This document shows positions 51,361 through 60,359 of a stretch of 64,000 bases of DNA, piece by piece. Position numbers and translations under genes: made by a program. The DNA comes from Azospirillum cavernae (GTDB taxonomy: Bacteria; Pseudomonadota; Alphaproteobacteria; Azospirillales; Azospirillaceae): assembly GCF_003590795.1 (NCBI RefSeq), contig NZ_QYUL01000001.1:947001-1011000 (forward strand), given 5' to 3'. The first letter of the stretch is position 1. Every line of letters starts with the position of its first letter. The notes under the pieces are model-generated. The model was not told the DNA's origin and ran no database searches. It worked only from the letters and a program-made list of their open reading frames with translations.

Positions 51361-51380
51361 CCTGACCCGAAAGGATCAGG
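51361..51380. terminator. Small GNRA-loop hairpin between MCP and mltG
   Basis: CCTGACCC-GAAA-GGATCAGG: an eight-pair stem with one mismatch and a GAAA tetraloop, just beyond the MCP stop and overlapping the mltG stop codon. No U-run, so termination is tentative. Confidence 0.35.
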
Positions 51381-52386
51381 GGTCGGTCGCCGACTGCCGC
51401 GCCTGCTGAACGTCGCGCCATTTGGCGACGTTGCGGTTGTGATCGGGCAGAGTCTTGGCGAAGACATGCCCGCCCGTGCCATCGGCGACGAAATACAGCA
51501 TGTCGTGCTTTTCCGGCTTCAGCACCGCTTGCAGCGACGCTTTGCCCGGATTGGCGATTGGCCCCGGCGGCAAGCCCGTGACCTGATAGGTGTTGTAGGG
51601 GGACTCGAACTTCCAGTCGTTCCGGGTCAAGGCCCGTCCCAACTCGCCCACCCCATCGGTCAGGGCGAAGACCACCGTCGGGTCGGATTGCAGCTTCATC
51701 CCCGCTTCCAGCCGGTTGATGAAGACCCCCGCCACCTTGGCGCGTTCGGCGGCAATCCCGGTTTCCTTCTCGACGATGGAGGCCAGGGTCAGCGCCTGCT
51801 GCGGCGTTTCAAAGGGCAGATGCGGATCGCGCGCCTTCCAGCCCTCGGCCAAGGCCTGGGTCATCGCCGTCTGCATCCGCTCGATGATCGAAGCGCGGCT
51901 GTCGCCATAGGCGAAATGATAGGTTTCCGGCAACAGCGCGCCGTTCTTCGGCGTCTGCTTGACCGTTCCGGTCAGCGCCGTTTCCTTGTCGAGCAGAGCG
52001 ACGACCTGCGCGGAGGTCAAACCCTCCGGCACGGTGAAGCGCCGGACCACCGTGCGGCCCTGCCGCATCTGCTCAAGAACGGCGTCCATGCTGACGCCAG
52101 CGGGAAACAGATACTCGCCCGCCTTAAGGTCACGCGCGCTCCCGGCCAACCCCGCCAACGCGGTGATCTTCGCCCCCGCCAGAAACAGCAGGGGGGAAGA
52201 CACGACTCCGGCGTCGCCCAGAGTTATGGCGATGGATTCAACCCCGCTGCCACGCGGGATGACGACGGTTTCCGGATGATCGAGAGGACCGGGTGCCATG
52301 ACTTCCATGGCTCCCCAGACGCCGACTCCGGCGGTTGCGCTGACCAGGACCAGCGCCCCCGCAACAATTCGGAGGCCCCAGCCCAT
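51376..52386 (-). CDS. mltG: Endolytic transglycosylase MltG
   Basis: Membrane-bound murein hydrolase that cuts nascent glycan strands. The 336-residue protein has one N-terminal helix (about 7-25), a LysM-like segment (VVIPRGSGVESIAITL) and the YceG catalytic region with Glu in LTLASIVEKETG, then SDPTVVFAL and SPYNTYQVTGLPPGPIANPG. It follows fabF by six bases, the standard alphaproteobacterial fab-mltG order. Confidence 0.95.
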   Translation of the reverse strand: MGWGLRIVAGALVLVSATAGVGVWGAMEVMAPGPLDHPETVVIPRGSGVESIAITLGDAGVVSSPLLFLAGAKITALAGLAGSARDLKAGEYLFPAGVSMDAVLEQMRQGRTVVRRFTVPEGLTSAQVVALLDKETALTGTVKQTPKNGALLPETYHFAYGDSRASIIERMQTAMTQALAEGWKARDPHLPFETPQQALTLASIVEKETGIAAERAKVAGVFINRLEAGMKLQSDPTVVFALTDGVGELGRALTRNDWKFESPYNTYQVTGLPPGPIANPGKASLQAVLKPEKHDMLYFVADGTGGHVFAKTLPDHNRNVAKWRDVQQARQSATDP

Positions 52387-52392
52387 GATGCT

Positions 52393-53655
52393 TTACGCAA
52401 ACTCCTTGAAGACCAACGACGCGTTGGTGCCGCCAAACCCGAAGGAGTTGGACAGCGCCGCGCGGACACGGCGCTCCTGCGCCACCTTCGGCACCAGATT
52501 GACGCCCTGGCAGCTTTCCGACGGATTCTCAAGATTGAGAGTCGGCGGAACGATGCCATGGTTGATCGACTTGATCGAATAGATCGCCTCGACCGCGCCA
52601 GCAGCGCCCAGCAGATGCCCAATGGCCGACTTGGTCGACGACATGGCCAGCGTGCTCATCGAATCGCCGAAGAGCCGCTTCACCGCGCCCAACTCGATCT
52701 CGTCGCCAAGCGGCGTCGAGGTGCCATGGGCGTTGACGTAGTCGATGTCGGACGGAGCCAACCCCGCGCGCTTCAACGCGCCGCGCATGGCGCGGAAGCC
52801 GCCGTTGCCATCCTCGGCGGGGGCCGAGATGTGGTGAGCGTCGCCCGACAGGCCATAGCCAACGACTTCGGCGTAAATGGTCGCGCCGCGACGCTTGGCG
52901 TGCTCCAGCTCTTCCAGCACGACGACGCCGGCGCCCTCGCCGATGACGAAGCCGTCACGGTCCTTGTCATAGGGCCGGGACGCCTGCGACGGCGTGTCGT
53001 TGAAGTTGGTGGACAGCGCGCGCATGGCGGCGAAACCAGCCACGCCCAAACGGCTGACCGCGCTTTCCGTGCCGCCCGCGACCATGACGTCGGCGTCTTC
53101 CCACATGATGAGCCGGGCGGCGTCGCCAATGGCGTGCGCGCCGGTCGAGCAGGCGGTGACGACCGCGTGGTTCGGTCCCTTGAAGCCGTACTGGATCGAC
53201 ACATGCCCGGAGGCGAGGTTGATCAGGCAGGCCGGGATGAAGAAGGGAGAGAGGCGGCGCGGCCCCTTTTCGTGCAGGGTGATGGCGCCTTCGGCGATGC
53301 CGGGAAGCCCGCCGATGCCCGAGCCGATCATGACCCCGGTCATCTCGCGCTCTTCGTCGGTCTGGGGAACCCAGCCGGAATCTTTGATGGCTTCCTGGGC
53401 GGCGGCGATCGCGTAGAGGATGAAATCATCCATCTTCCGCTGGTCCTTGGAGGACACGTAGGCGTCAGGGTTGAAATCCCCCTCGCCGACGCCGCGCGGA
53501 ACCTGACCAGCCACCTTGGAGGCGAGGTCGGAAGCGTCGAAGCCCGTGATCGCCCGGATTCCCGATTGACCGGCAATCAACCGCTCCCAGTTCAGCGAAT
53601 GACCAACGCCAAGCGGCGTGGCCAGACCGAGTCCGGTGACGACGACACGTCTCAT
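52393..53655 (-). CDS. fabF: 3-oxoacyl-[acyl-carrier-protein] synthase II
   Basis: Condenses malonyl-ACP with acyl-ACP in fatty-acid elongation. The 420-residue thiolase-fold enzyme has the active-site Cys in TACSTGAHAIGDA, His in NAHGTSTPLGD and His in SAIGHLLGAAGA. Start ATG 53655. Between it and acpP lies a strong hairpin, so fabF expression may depend on partial read-through or its own promoter (TTGACC near 53666 on plus is not in the right orientation). Confidence 0.97.
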   Translation of the reverse strand: MRRVVVTGLGLATPLGVGHSLNWERLIAGQSGIRAITGFDASDLASKVAGQVPRGVGEGDFNPDAYVSSKDQRKMDDFILYAIAAAQEAIKDSGWVPQTDEEREMTGVMIGSGIGGLPGIAEGAITLHEKGPRRLSPFFIPACLINLASGHVSIQYGFKGPNHAVVTACSTGAHAIGDAARLIMWEDADVMVAGGTESAVSRLGVAGFAAMRALSTNFNDTPSQASRPYDKDRDGFVIGEGAGVVVLEELEHAKRRGATIYAEVVGYGLSGDAHHISAPAEDGNGGFRAMRGALKRAGLAPSDIDYVNAHGTSTPLGDEIELGAVKRLFGDSMSTLAMSSTKSAIGHLLGAAGAVEAIYSIKSINHGIVPPTLNLENPSESCQGVNLVPKVAQERRVRAALSNSFGFGGTNASLVFKEFA

Positions 53656-53695
53656 GAGGCTGTTCCTTGACCTTTCCTCGGAAAATCTCGGCGAC

Positions 53696-53726
53696 GGCCA
53701 GGGCGCCGCACGCGGCGCGCCTGGCC
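53696..53726 (-). terminator. Strong hairpin between acpP and fabF
   Basis: GGCCAGG ... CCTGGCC outer arms with an inner G+C stem spanning 31 bases. On minus it is followed by GTCGCCGAGATTTTCC, with only a short T-run. A leaky terminator here would give more acpP than fabF transcript, which fits the abundance of acyl carrier protein. Confidence 0.55.
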
Positions 53727-53749
53727 CTCGGGAAACGCGATCCCCGCCC

Positions 53750-53992
53750 TTAGGCGGCGGTGGCGTTCGCCTTGATGAAGTCGATGGCGTCCTTCACCGA
53801 CAAAATCTTCTCAGCGGCGTCGTCCGGGATTTCCACACCGAACTCTTCCTCGAAGGCCATAACCAGCTCGACGGTGTCGAGGCTGTCGGCGCCCAGATCG
53901 TCGATGAAGGAGGCGTTCTCCACCACCTTCGACTCCTCGACACCCAGGTGGTCAACAACGATCTTCTTCACGCGCTCGGCGATGTCGCTCAT
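53750..53992 (-). CDS. acpP: Acyl carrier protein
   Basis: The 80-residue carrier of fatty-acid intermediates, with phosphopantetheine attachment Ser37 in [13 protein letters not shown]. Acidic helix-rich protein of standard length. Start ATG 53992. It lies 172 bases after fabG, a gap that may hold a separate promoter. Confidence 0.98.
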   Translation of the reverse strand: MSDIAERVKKIVVDHLGVEESKVVENASFIDDLGADSLDTVELVMAFEEEFGVEIPDDAAEKILSVKDAIDFIKANATAA

Positions 53993-54164
53993 TTTATTAG
54001 ACCTTCCAATCCTTGAAACCGCTCGGGATAATCCGGTCGGAGCAACACGCGAAGAACGTGCCGTCCTGCCGCGAAAGCCCCGTCCGATAACATATTTCGG
54101 CAGCCTTGACCAGCGCCCAAGAGGCAACCGGGGACTCCGAAGCTTCACAAGAGGCGAAGCCGCC

Positions 54165-54902
54165 TCAGATCATGGCCATGCCGCCGTTGATGTGCAGCGT
54201 CTGACCCGTGACGTAAGCGGCCTCTTCGCTCGCGAGGTACACGACCCCGGCGGCGATTTCCCCCGGCTCGCCCATGCGGCCGGCCGGGATGGCGGGGAGC
54301 AGCTTTTGCTTCTGCTCGTCGTTCAGGGCGTCGGTCATCGCCGTGGTGATGAACCCCGGCGCGACGCAATTCACGGTGATGTTGCGCGAGGCCAGTTCAG
54401 CGGCCAGCGACTTCGACATGCCGATCAACCCGGCCTTGGAGGCTGCGTAGTTCGCCTGCCCCGGATTGCCGGTGACGCCGACGACCGACGTGATGTTGAT
54501 GATGCGGCCCCAACGCTGCTTCATCATGCCGCGCATGACGCCGCGCGACAGACGGAAGGCGGCGGTCAGATTGACGTCGAGAACCGACTGCCAATCCTCG
54601 TCCTTCATGCGCATGGCGATCTGGTCGCGGGTCAGCCCGGCGTTGTTCACCAGGATGTCGATCTTGCCCAGCGCCGTTTCGGCGTCTTTGAGAAGCTGGG
54701 TGATCGCGGCGGCCTCCGACAGATTGCCGGGAACCACAAAGGCGCGCTCGCCCAATTCGGCGGCCAACGCCTCCAGCGGAGCGACGCGGGTGCCCGACAG
54801 GGCGACGGACGCCCCTTGAGCGTGCAAGGCCCGGGCGATCGAGGCGCCGATGCCGCCGGACGCGCCCGTGACGAGGGCCGACTTGCCAGTCAGATCGAAC
54901 AT
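54165..54902 (-). CDS. fabG: 3-oxoacyl-[acyl-carrier-protein] reductase
   Basis: NADPH-dependent reduction in the fatty-acid elongation cycle. The 245-residue SDR has [16 protein letters not shown], catalytic Ser in NITSVVG and YAASKAG, and the family C-terminus [14 protein letters not shown]. Start ATG 54902, eight bases after the fabD stop. The [14 protein letters not shown] segment and fab-cluster position separate it from the other three SDR genes in the window. Confidence 0.97.
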   Translation of the reverse strand: MFDLTGKSALVTGASGGIGASIARALHAQGASVALSGTRVAPLEALAAELGERAFVVPGNLSEAAAITQLLKDAETALGKIDILVNNAGLTRDQIAMRMKDEDWQSVLDVNLTAAFRLSRGVMRGMMKQRWGRIINITSVVGVTGNPGQANYAASKAGLIGMSKSLAAELASRNITVNCVAPGFITTAMTDALNDEQKQKLLPAIPAGRMGEPGEIAAGVVYLASEEAAYVTGQTLHINGGMAMI

Positions 54903-54910
54903 GGATGGCC

Positions 54911-55852
54911 TCACAAAGTCTTCAGGAACGACTCGACGTCCGCCGGCGTCCCCACCGAGGTCGCGGACAGCTCCTTGTCGATGCGCTTGGTCAAACCGGC
55001 CAGCACCTTGCCGGAGCCGACCTCGACCAACGCCTCGACGCCCTGCTCCTTCATGGCCAGGACGCATTCGCGCCAGCGGACCATGCCGGTGACTTGCTCG
55101 ACCAGCAGGCGGCGAATCGCGTTGGGATCGGACACCGGGGCGGCGGTCACGTTGGCGACCACCGGAACGACCGGCGCAGAAATGGTCACGGCGGCCAGAG
55201 CCTCGGCCATCGCGTCGGCGGCGGGCTGCATCAGCGCGCAATGGAAGGGCGCGCTGACCGGCAGACGAACCGAACGCTTCAACCCGCGTTCGGCGGCGAG
55301 CGCGATAGCGCGGTCGATGGCGTCGGCGCTGCCGGAAATCACCACCTGACCGGCGGAATTGTCGTTGGCGACGGAGCAGACCTCGCCCTGAGCAGCGTCG
55401 GCGGCGATGGCCTGCGCCTGGTCCAGCTCGGCGCCCAGCAGAGCGGCCATGCCGCCCTTGCCGACCGGAACCGCCTTCTGCATGGCCTGCCCGCGCAGCT
55501 TCAGCAGGCGCGCGGTGTCGCCCAACGTAAAGGCCCCGGCGGCGCAGAGCGCGGAATATTCGCCCAGGGAATGACCAGCCACGAAACGAGCGTGTTTGGC
55601 GAGATCGACCCCGCCCTCGCTGGCCAGCACCCGCAGAACGGCGACGCTGACCGCCATCAGGGCGGGCTGCGCGTTTTCGGTCAGGGTCAGGTCCGCTTCC
55701 GGGCCTTCGGCCATCAGTCGTGACAGGCGTTGATTCAGCGCGTCGTCCACCTCTTGGAAGGTGTGGCGCGCGACCTCGAACGCCTCGGCGAGTTCGCGAC
55801 CCATGCCCACGGCTTGGCTGCCCTGCCCCGGAAAGACGAACGCCCTAATCAT
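54911..55852 (-). CDS. fabD: Malonyl-CoA-ACP transacylase
   Basis: Loads malonyl onto ACP. The 313-residue protein has FVFPGQGSQAVGMG at the N-terminus, the nucleophile Ser in GHSLGEYSAL and catalytic His in SAPFHCALM. Start ATG 55852. It heads the fabD-fabG-acpP-fabF-mltG series and is divergent from rpsF. Confidence 0.97.
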   Translation of the reverse strand: MIRAFVFPGQGSQAVGMGRELAEAFEVARHTFQEVDDALNQRLSRLMAEGPEADLTLTENAQPALMAVSVAVLRVLASEGGVDLAKHARFVAGHSLGEYSALCAAGAFTLGDTARLLKLRGQAMQKAVPVGKGGMAALLGAELDQAQAIAADAAQGEVCSVANDNSAGQVVISGSADAIDRAIALAAERGLKRSVRLPVSAPFHCALMQPAADAMAEALAAVTISAPVVPVVANVTAAPVSDPNAIRRLLVEQVTGMVRWRECVLAMKEQGVEALVEVGSGKVLAGLTKRIDKELSATSVGTPADVESFLKTL

Positions 55853-56066
55853 GCTGCGTCAAAACCCTGGATGAAAGCGCGCCGCCCCTGTGGCGACGCC
55901 GACGATTGGGCGACAGTCATACCCTCCCTTTTGGGCAAGTCAAGCGACGCGCGTTGTCCAAATCCCCAAAAAACCGATAAAACGCGGTCAATCCAGGCGC
56001 AGAGCCGAAAAATTCTTTGGCCCGCGACCTGTTGTTTGCTGTCGCCCCTTCGGCTTTACGCCGCGC

Positions 56067-56088
56067 ACACTCCCTATATATAGAGTGT
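56067..56088. repeat. Near-palindrome around TATATATA
   Basis: ACACTC and GAGTGT enclose ten bases, mostly alternating TA. TATATA (56077-56082) with TTTACG 16 bases upstream (56055-56060) could also be a plus-strand promoter with the dyad as its operator. Confidence 0.45.
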
Positions 56089-56203
56089 CGAATTTTCTTC
56101 TTTTGGCGCGATCAGAGCCGGGCGGTCACGGGATTCGCCATCCGGCAATTCCCGCCCATTTCACCAGAAATCTCATCGTTCGCCACCTCCCATTGGATTT
56201 TTC

Positions 56204-56231
56204 TTGCCGACCAAGCCGCTCTGTGCATACT
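56204..56231 (+). promoter_or_regulatory. Putative promoter of rpsF operon
   Basis: TTGCCG (56204-56209) and CATACT (56226-56231) with a 16-base spacer, followed by a G+C-rich discriminator, as is common at ribosomal-protein promoters. It predicts a leader of about 107 bases. Confidence 0.5.
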
Positions 56232-56250
56232 GCGCCGCTTCTAACTCCTT

Positions 56251-56270
56251 GCCGACGGCGTGCCGTTGGC
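56251..56270 (+). promoter_or_regulatory. Leader hairpin upstream of rpsF
   Basis: GCCGACGG-CGTG-CCGTTGGC forms an eight-pair stem (one G-U) in the predicted 5' leader. S6/S18 operons in many bacteria carry an RNA motif bound by the S6:S18 dimer; whether this is one is not established. Confidence 0.4.
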
Positions 56271-56345
56271 TAGGCCCGGGCGGCTGACCGCATCCATTGG
56301 GGGTGTTGGCGCAGCGCCGGACCATGAACAGCCATGGGGAGTGCA

Positions 56346-56789
56346 ATGGCACTTTACGAGTGCGTGCTGATCGCGCGCCAAGACATTTCGGCCGCCCAGG
56401 CCGAAGCTCTCAGCGAACAATTCGCTCAGATCATCCGCGACAATGGCGGCACGATCGAGAAGACCGAGTATTGGGGTCTGAAGACCCTGACCTACAAGGT
56501 CAAGAAGAACCGCAAGGGTCACTACACCCTGTTCAACATTTCCGCCCCGGCCGCCGCCGTCGCGGAGATGGAGCGGAACATGAGCATCAACGAAGACGTC
56601 CTGCGCTACATGACCGTGCGCGTGGACGAACTCGACGCCAACCCGTCGGCGATGATGCAGAGCCGGAACGAGCGCAGCGATCGCGGCGACCGTGGTGATC
56701 GTGGCCCCCGTCGTTTTGACGACCGTGGCCCGCGTCCGCCGCGCCGCCAGGACAATGTGACCGCTTCGGAAGGGGAGATCGCGCAATGA
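56346..56789 (+). CDS. rpsF: 30S ribosomal protein S6
   Basis: A 147-residue ribosomal protein. [15 protein letters not shown] and [25 protein letters not shown] are the family segments. The C-terminal extension after residue 100 is rich in Arg, Asp and Gly ([10 protein letters not shown]), longer than in E. coli but common in alphaproteobacteria. ATG 56346 has GGGGAG upstream. ATGA overlap with rpsR. Confidence 0.97.
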   Translation: MALYECVLIARQDISAAQAEALSEQFAQIIRDNGGTIEKTEYWGLKTLTYKVKKNRKGHYTLFNISAPAAAVAEMERNMSINEDVLRYMTVRVDELDANPSAMMQSRNERSDRGDRGDRGPRRFDDRGPRPPRRQDNVTASEGEIAQ

Positions 56790-57061
56790 GCGACAAGCAG
56801 ACCACGGGCGCTCCCGCCGCCCGCACCGGCGGCGGCGCTCGTCGCCCGTTCTTCCGCCGCCGCAAGACCTGCCCGTTCTCGGGCGCGAACGCCCCGGCGA
56901 TCGATTACAAGGACATCAAGCTGCTGTCCCGCTTCATCTCGGAGCGTGGCAAGATCGTCCCGAGCCGCATCACGGCGGTCTCGACGAAGAAGCAGCGCGA
57001 GCTGGCCCGCGCCATCAAGCGCGCCCGTTTCCTGGCTTTGCTTCCGTACATCGTGAAGTAA
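56786..57061 (+). CDS. rpsR: 30S ribosomal protein S18
   Basis: A 91-residue ribosomal protein that binds S6 in the platform of the small subunit. [38 protein letters not shown] and [21 protein letters not shown] are conserved. The N-terminal 20 residues are Ala/Gly/Arg-rich. Start ATG 56786 coupled to rpsF. Confidence 0.98.
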   Translation: MSDKQTTGAPAARTGGGARRPFFRRRKTCPFSGANAPAIDYKDIKLLSRFISERGKIVPSRITAVSTKKQRELARAIKRARFLALLPYIVK

Positions 57062-57111
57062 GCCCGGACGACAGGGCTGAAGGTTTTAGGCAAAGGTTGT
57101 AAGGGGTTCCC

Positions 57112-58074
57112 ATGGCCGCCGGTCTGGCCGCTCCGCTGGTTCTCGCCGTCGGTGGCGGTTTGGTCAGCGCGTTCTTTTATCTGTCGGTTCTGTTCGGCGG
57201 GTTCGGAGCGCTGATCCTGGGCTATCTCGCCCCCCTGCCCCTCTTCCTCGTGGGGTTGTGGCTGGGGGCGCCGGCGGCGGTCATCGCCGGATTGACGGGC
57301 GGCGCTGCGGTGCTGCTCGGCACATCCGGCAGCGTCCTGGTGTCCGTCGCCTATCTGCTGACCGGAGCGATACCGGCGATGCTGGTGGTGCGACAGTCGC
57401 TGTTGGCGCGGGTGGATTCCGCTGGAACTTTGGAATGGTATCCGTCTGGTCGGGTTCTTTTGGGCTTGGTCGGAATGGGGGTCGCGGCGGTTCTCGTCGC
57501 TATGATTCTGGCGTTCGACCAGCCCGGCGGGCTGGAAGGCGTTGTGCGTCGGATGCTCGCCCAACTGGCCGAGCCTCTGTTCAGCGCGCAGGGCCTAGCG
57601 GCTCCGGGACCAGAAGCGGTGTGGATGGCGGCGGCCTTGCCGGGGTTGGTTGTGATCTCATGGATCGTCATGACGGTCATCAACGCGGCGCTGGCGCAAG
57701 GGGCGCTGATGCGGTTTGGCCGCAACCGTCGCCCGCCCATGCGGATGGGGGCGTTGGAAGTGCCGGTCTGGCTGCTTCCCGTCTTCGCCATGGCGCTGTT
57801 GGGCGCGTTGGGTTTGCCGGACGCCTTTGGGTTTCTGGCGGTCAATCTGGCGTTGATCCTGGCCGTGCCGTTCACCTTTGCCGGGCTTTCGGTGGTTCAT
57901 CATGTTGTGGCTCAACGCCGGACGGCCCCTGTGCCGCTCCTCGTCGGGTTCTACATGGTGCTGTTTCTCTTCGGGTGGCCGATCCTGCTGATGGTCGGCC
58001 TGGGCATGATCGAGCAATGGATCGGGCTGCGCCGCCGGTTTGACCGCGCTGCCCCCGGTCAGGAGGACGAGTGA
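57112..58074 (+). CDS. DUF2232 multi-spanning membrane protein
   Basis: A 320-residue protein with about eight hydrophobic helices. [17 protein letters not shown] near residue 45 and the C-terminal [22 protein letters not shown] match the DUF2232 family found between rpsR and rplI in alphaproteobacteria. It may be an ECF-like or YybS-type membrane protein; function is unknown. Its stop overlaps the rplI start (TGATG), so it is cotranslated with ribosomal proteins. Confidence 0.88.
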   Translation: MAAGLAAPLVLAVGGGLVSAFFYLSVLFGGFGALILGYLAPLPLFLVGLWLGAPAAVIAGLTGGAAVLLGTSGSVLVSVAYLLTGAIPAMLVVRQSLLARVDSAGTLEWYPSGRVLLGLVGMGVAAVLVAMILAFDQPGGLEGVVRRMLAQLAEPLFSAQGLAAPGPEAVWMAAALPGLVVISWIVMTVINAALAQGALMRFGRNRRPPMRMGALEVPVWLLPVFAMALLGALGLPDAFGFLAVNLALILAVPFTFAGLSVVHHVVAQRRTAPVPLLVGFYMVLFLFGWPILLMVGLGMIEQWIGLRRRFDRAAPGQEDE

Positions 58075-58637
58075 TGGAAGTTATTCTGCTGGAACGGGTT
58101 GAGAAGCTCGGCCAGATGGGTCAGGTCGTGAACGTGCGTCCTGGCTTCGCCCGCAACTATCTGCTGCCGCAGAAGAAGGCCATGCGCGCCACCAAGGCGA
58201 ACATGAGCGTCTTCGAGAAGCAGAAGGCCCACCTGGAGGCCGTCAACCTGGAGCGCCGCAAGGACGCCCAGGAAGTCGCCACCAAGATGGACGGCGTCGC
58301 GGTCATCGTGATCCGTCAGGCCGCCGAGACCGGCGTTCTGTATGGCTCCGTCAACACCCGCGACATCGCTGACGCCCTGGACGCCGCCGGTTACAAGACC
58401 GATCGCAAGCAGGTCGCCATCGAGACCCCGATCAAGACGCTCGGCCTGTTCAAGGTTCGTGTCGTCCTGCACCCGGAAGTGTCGATCAGCGTGACGGTCA
58501 ACGTCGCTCGTTCGCAGGAAGAAGCGGGCCTTCAGGCCCAGCGCGGCGGCATGATCACCGCCGCTGACCTGCGTGACGATGACGAGGAAGAAGAGACCTA
58601 CGTCAACGACGCCACGACCGAAGACGACGAGGCCTAA
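58074..58637 (+). CDS. rplI: 50S ribosomal protein L9
   Basis: A 187-residue protein with the L9 N-terminal domain [32 protein letters not shown], the long connecting helix and the C-terminal domain. The acidic tail ([20 protein letters not shown]) is an extension. ATG 58074 is preceded by AGGAGG seven bases before; GTG 58071 is possible but less likely. Confidence 0.97.
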   Translation: MEVILLERVEKLGQMGQVVNVRPGFARNYLLPQKKAMRATKANMSVFEKQKAHLEAVNLERRKDAQEVATKMDGVAVIVIRQAAETGVLYGSVNTRDIADALDAAGYKTDRKQVAIETPIKTLGLFKVRVVLHPEVSISVTVNVARSQEEAGLQAQRGGMITAADLRDDDEEEETYVNDATTEDDEA

Positions 58638-58704
58638 CAGCCTCTTCCGCCGTTCGCCCCTGGTTCCGATCACGGGCGCGCGGCGACACGTCGCTCGTCC
58701 AGAC

Positions 58705-58745
58705 GCCGCCCACCCCATTCGGGGTCGGGCGGCTTTCTGCGTTTT
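58705..58745 (+). terminator. Terminator after rplI
   Basis: GCCGCCC-A-CCCC, loop ATTC, GGGG-TC-GGGCGGC, followed by TTTCTGCGTTTT. It ends the rpsF-rpsR-DUF2232-rplI unit about 70 bases after the stop. Confidence 0.75.
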
Positions 58746-58840
58746 AGGGAGTCTGCGTTTTGGCAGGGCGGCTTCGTCCATAATGCCGACTCTCCTTGGT
58801 CCGATGGCCGATGGCGCGACGGGTTGGCGCGCGCCATCTC

Positions 58841-58871
58841 CTGTGGCGTCACGCGCCCTGTGGCGTCACGC
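58841..58871 (+). repeat. Tandem 14-bp direct repeat upstream of CFA synthase
   Basis: CTGTGGCGTCACGC occurs at 58841-58854 and 58858-58871 with a 17-base period. Each copy contains the dyad GCGT-C-ACGC. The second copy ends one base before the AAGGA ribosome site of the next gene, so a regulator or RNA element here could affect its translation or transcription. Confidence 0.6.
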
Positions 58872-58883
58872 AAGGATGCCGCC

Positions 58884-60140
58884 ATGTTGCTCGACCGCCT
58901 GTTCGCCGCCGCCATCGGCGACGCCGCCATAGACCTTGTGACCGCCGACGGGCAACGGCGGCGCGTTGGTTCCGGCCCGCCCCGCCTGACCTTGCGCCTG
59001 CATGACGGTTCGGTTGGGCGCGATCTTCTGATGAATCCGCGTCTGCGCTTTGGCGAAGCCTATATGGACGGGCGGCTGACGGTGGAGGGCGGCACGATTT
59101 ACGACGCGCTGCACCTGCTGATGGCGGGACCGGAGGTTCAGGGCGCGCTCGGTTGGCTGCGCGAGGCGCTGTCGCCGGTCCTGCGCCGGTTGCAACAACG
59201 CAACCCGCTTTGGCGGTCGCGGCGCAACGTCGCCCACCACTATGATTTGTCGCGCACTTTCTACGAGCTGATCCTCGACCCGGATCTGCAATATTCCTGC
59301 GCCTATTTCAGCGATCCGGCGATGACGTTGGAGCAGGCGCAAGAGGCGAAAAAGCGCCACATCATGGCCAAGCTGCGGCTGGAACCGGGGATGCGCGCGC
59401 TCGACATCGGCAGCGGTTGGGGCGGTCTGGCCCTGCACATGGCGCGACATTGCGACGTCCGCGTGCTGGGCGTCACCCTGTCGGCGGAGCAGTTGGCCGT
59501 GTCCCGGCAGCGCGCCGCCGAGGCCGGTCTGTCGGATCGCGTGACCTTCGAGCGGCTGGATTACCGCGAGTTGGCGGCCATCGAGGCGGGCGGCTTCGAC
59601 CGCATCGTCTCGGTCGGCATGTTCGAGCATGTCGGCGCGCCGCATTACCCCGCCTTCTTCAACGCCGTCCATCAACTCTTGACCAAGGACGGCGTCGCCC
59701 TGCTGCACGCCATCGGTCGGCTGGACGGTCCCAGCGCGACCAACCCGTGGATACGGACCTACATTTTCCCCGGCGGCTATTCGCCCGCTTTGTCGGAGGT
59801 TCTCCCCGCCGTGGAATCCTCCGGCCTGCTGACCACCGACATCGAGATCCTGCGCCTGCATTACGCCGAAACCCTGCGCTGCTGGCGGCGGCGCTTTTCC
59901 GCCAACCGTCCGGCGATCCAGGCGCTGTATGACGAGCGTTTTTGCCGGATGTGGGAGTTCTACATGGCGGGCGCCGAACTCAGCTTCCGCGTTCAGGGCC
60001 ACATGGTCTTTCAAATTCAGATGAGCCGGTCGCTGGAAACCGTGCCGTTGATTCGCGATTACATCACAGACGCCGACCGACAAGCCGCCGCGTCAACCGT
60101 CAAAGCGCAAACGGCGCTGGAAACGGAATCAGTGGTCTGA
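58884..60140 (+). CDS. cfa: Cyclopropane-fatty-acyl-phospholipid synthase
   Basis: SAM-dependent enzyme adding a methylene to unsaturated phospholipid acyl chains. The 418-residue protein has an N-terminal lipid-binding domain, YDLSRTFYELILDPDLQYSCAYF, SAM motif ALDIGSGWGGLALHMA, GVTLSAEQ, and SVGMFEHVG; the conserved C-terminal segment is FYMAGAELSFRVQGHMVFQIQ. ATG 58884 with AAGGA upstream was chosen; the phase opens earlier at 58824 across the direct repeat. Close relatives also methylate other lipids. Confidence 0.92.
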   Translation: MLLDRLFAAAIGDAAIDLVTADGQRRRVGSGPPRLTLRLHDGSVGRDLLMNPRLRFGEAYMDGRLTVEGGTIYDALHLLMAGPEVQGALGWLREALSPVLRRLQQRNPLWRSRRNVAHHYDLSRTFYELILDPDLQYSCAYFSDPAMTLEQAQEAKKRHIMAKLRLEPGMRALDIGSGWGGLALHMARHCDVRVLGVTLSAEQLAVSRQRAAEAGLSDRVTFERLDYRELAAIEAGGFDRIVSVGMFEHVGAPHYPAFFNAVHQLLTKDGVALLHAIGRLDGPSATNPWIRTYIFPGGYSPALSEVLPAVESSGLLTTDIEILRLHYAETLRCWRRRFSANRPAIQALYDERFCRMWEFYMAGAELSFRVQGHMVFQIQMSRSLETVPLIRDYITDADRQAAASTVKAQTALETESVV

Positions 60141-60359
60141 CCAGTTGGGCCAAAGTCTTAACTCGTGCGACATCGACGCCCGACCGTCTGCGATACCTTC
60201 CTTTTCATGGCGGGGCGGTGCTATACAGCAATGATTAATTCCGCCCGGGGTATCGGGGGGCGCGCTTGCGCGCTCTCCCGGCAACAAGCGCCCGCCTGAT
60301 GGCGCGCCCGGCGTCAGGAAACGACAACGCCCTTACCCGTTCGGGGAGATCTCGCACCA

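Larger units (their letters stand above)
55853..56345. other. 493-bp divergent region between fabD and rpsF
   Basis: No gene with coding support. It holds a near-palindrome with central TATATATA (56067-56088), a promoter-like pair for the ribosomal operon (56204-56231), and leader hairpins at 56251-56270 and 56308-56318 ahead of rpsF. The fabD promoter should lie near 55880-55980 but I could not fix it. Confidence 0.55.

Noticed and set aside
56640..56760. Short repeats at the end of rpsF
   Set aside because: They encode the Arg/Gly/Asp-rich tail of S6 in frame and need no other explanation.
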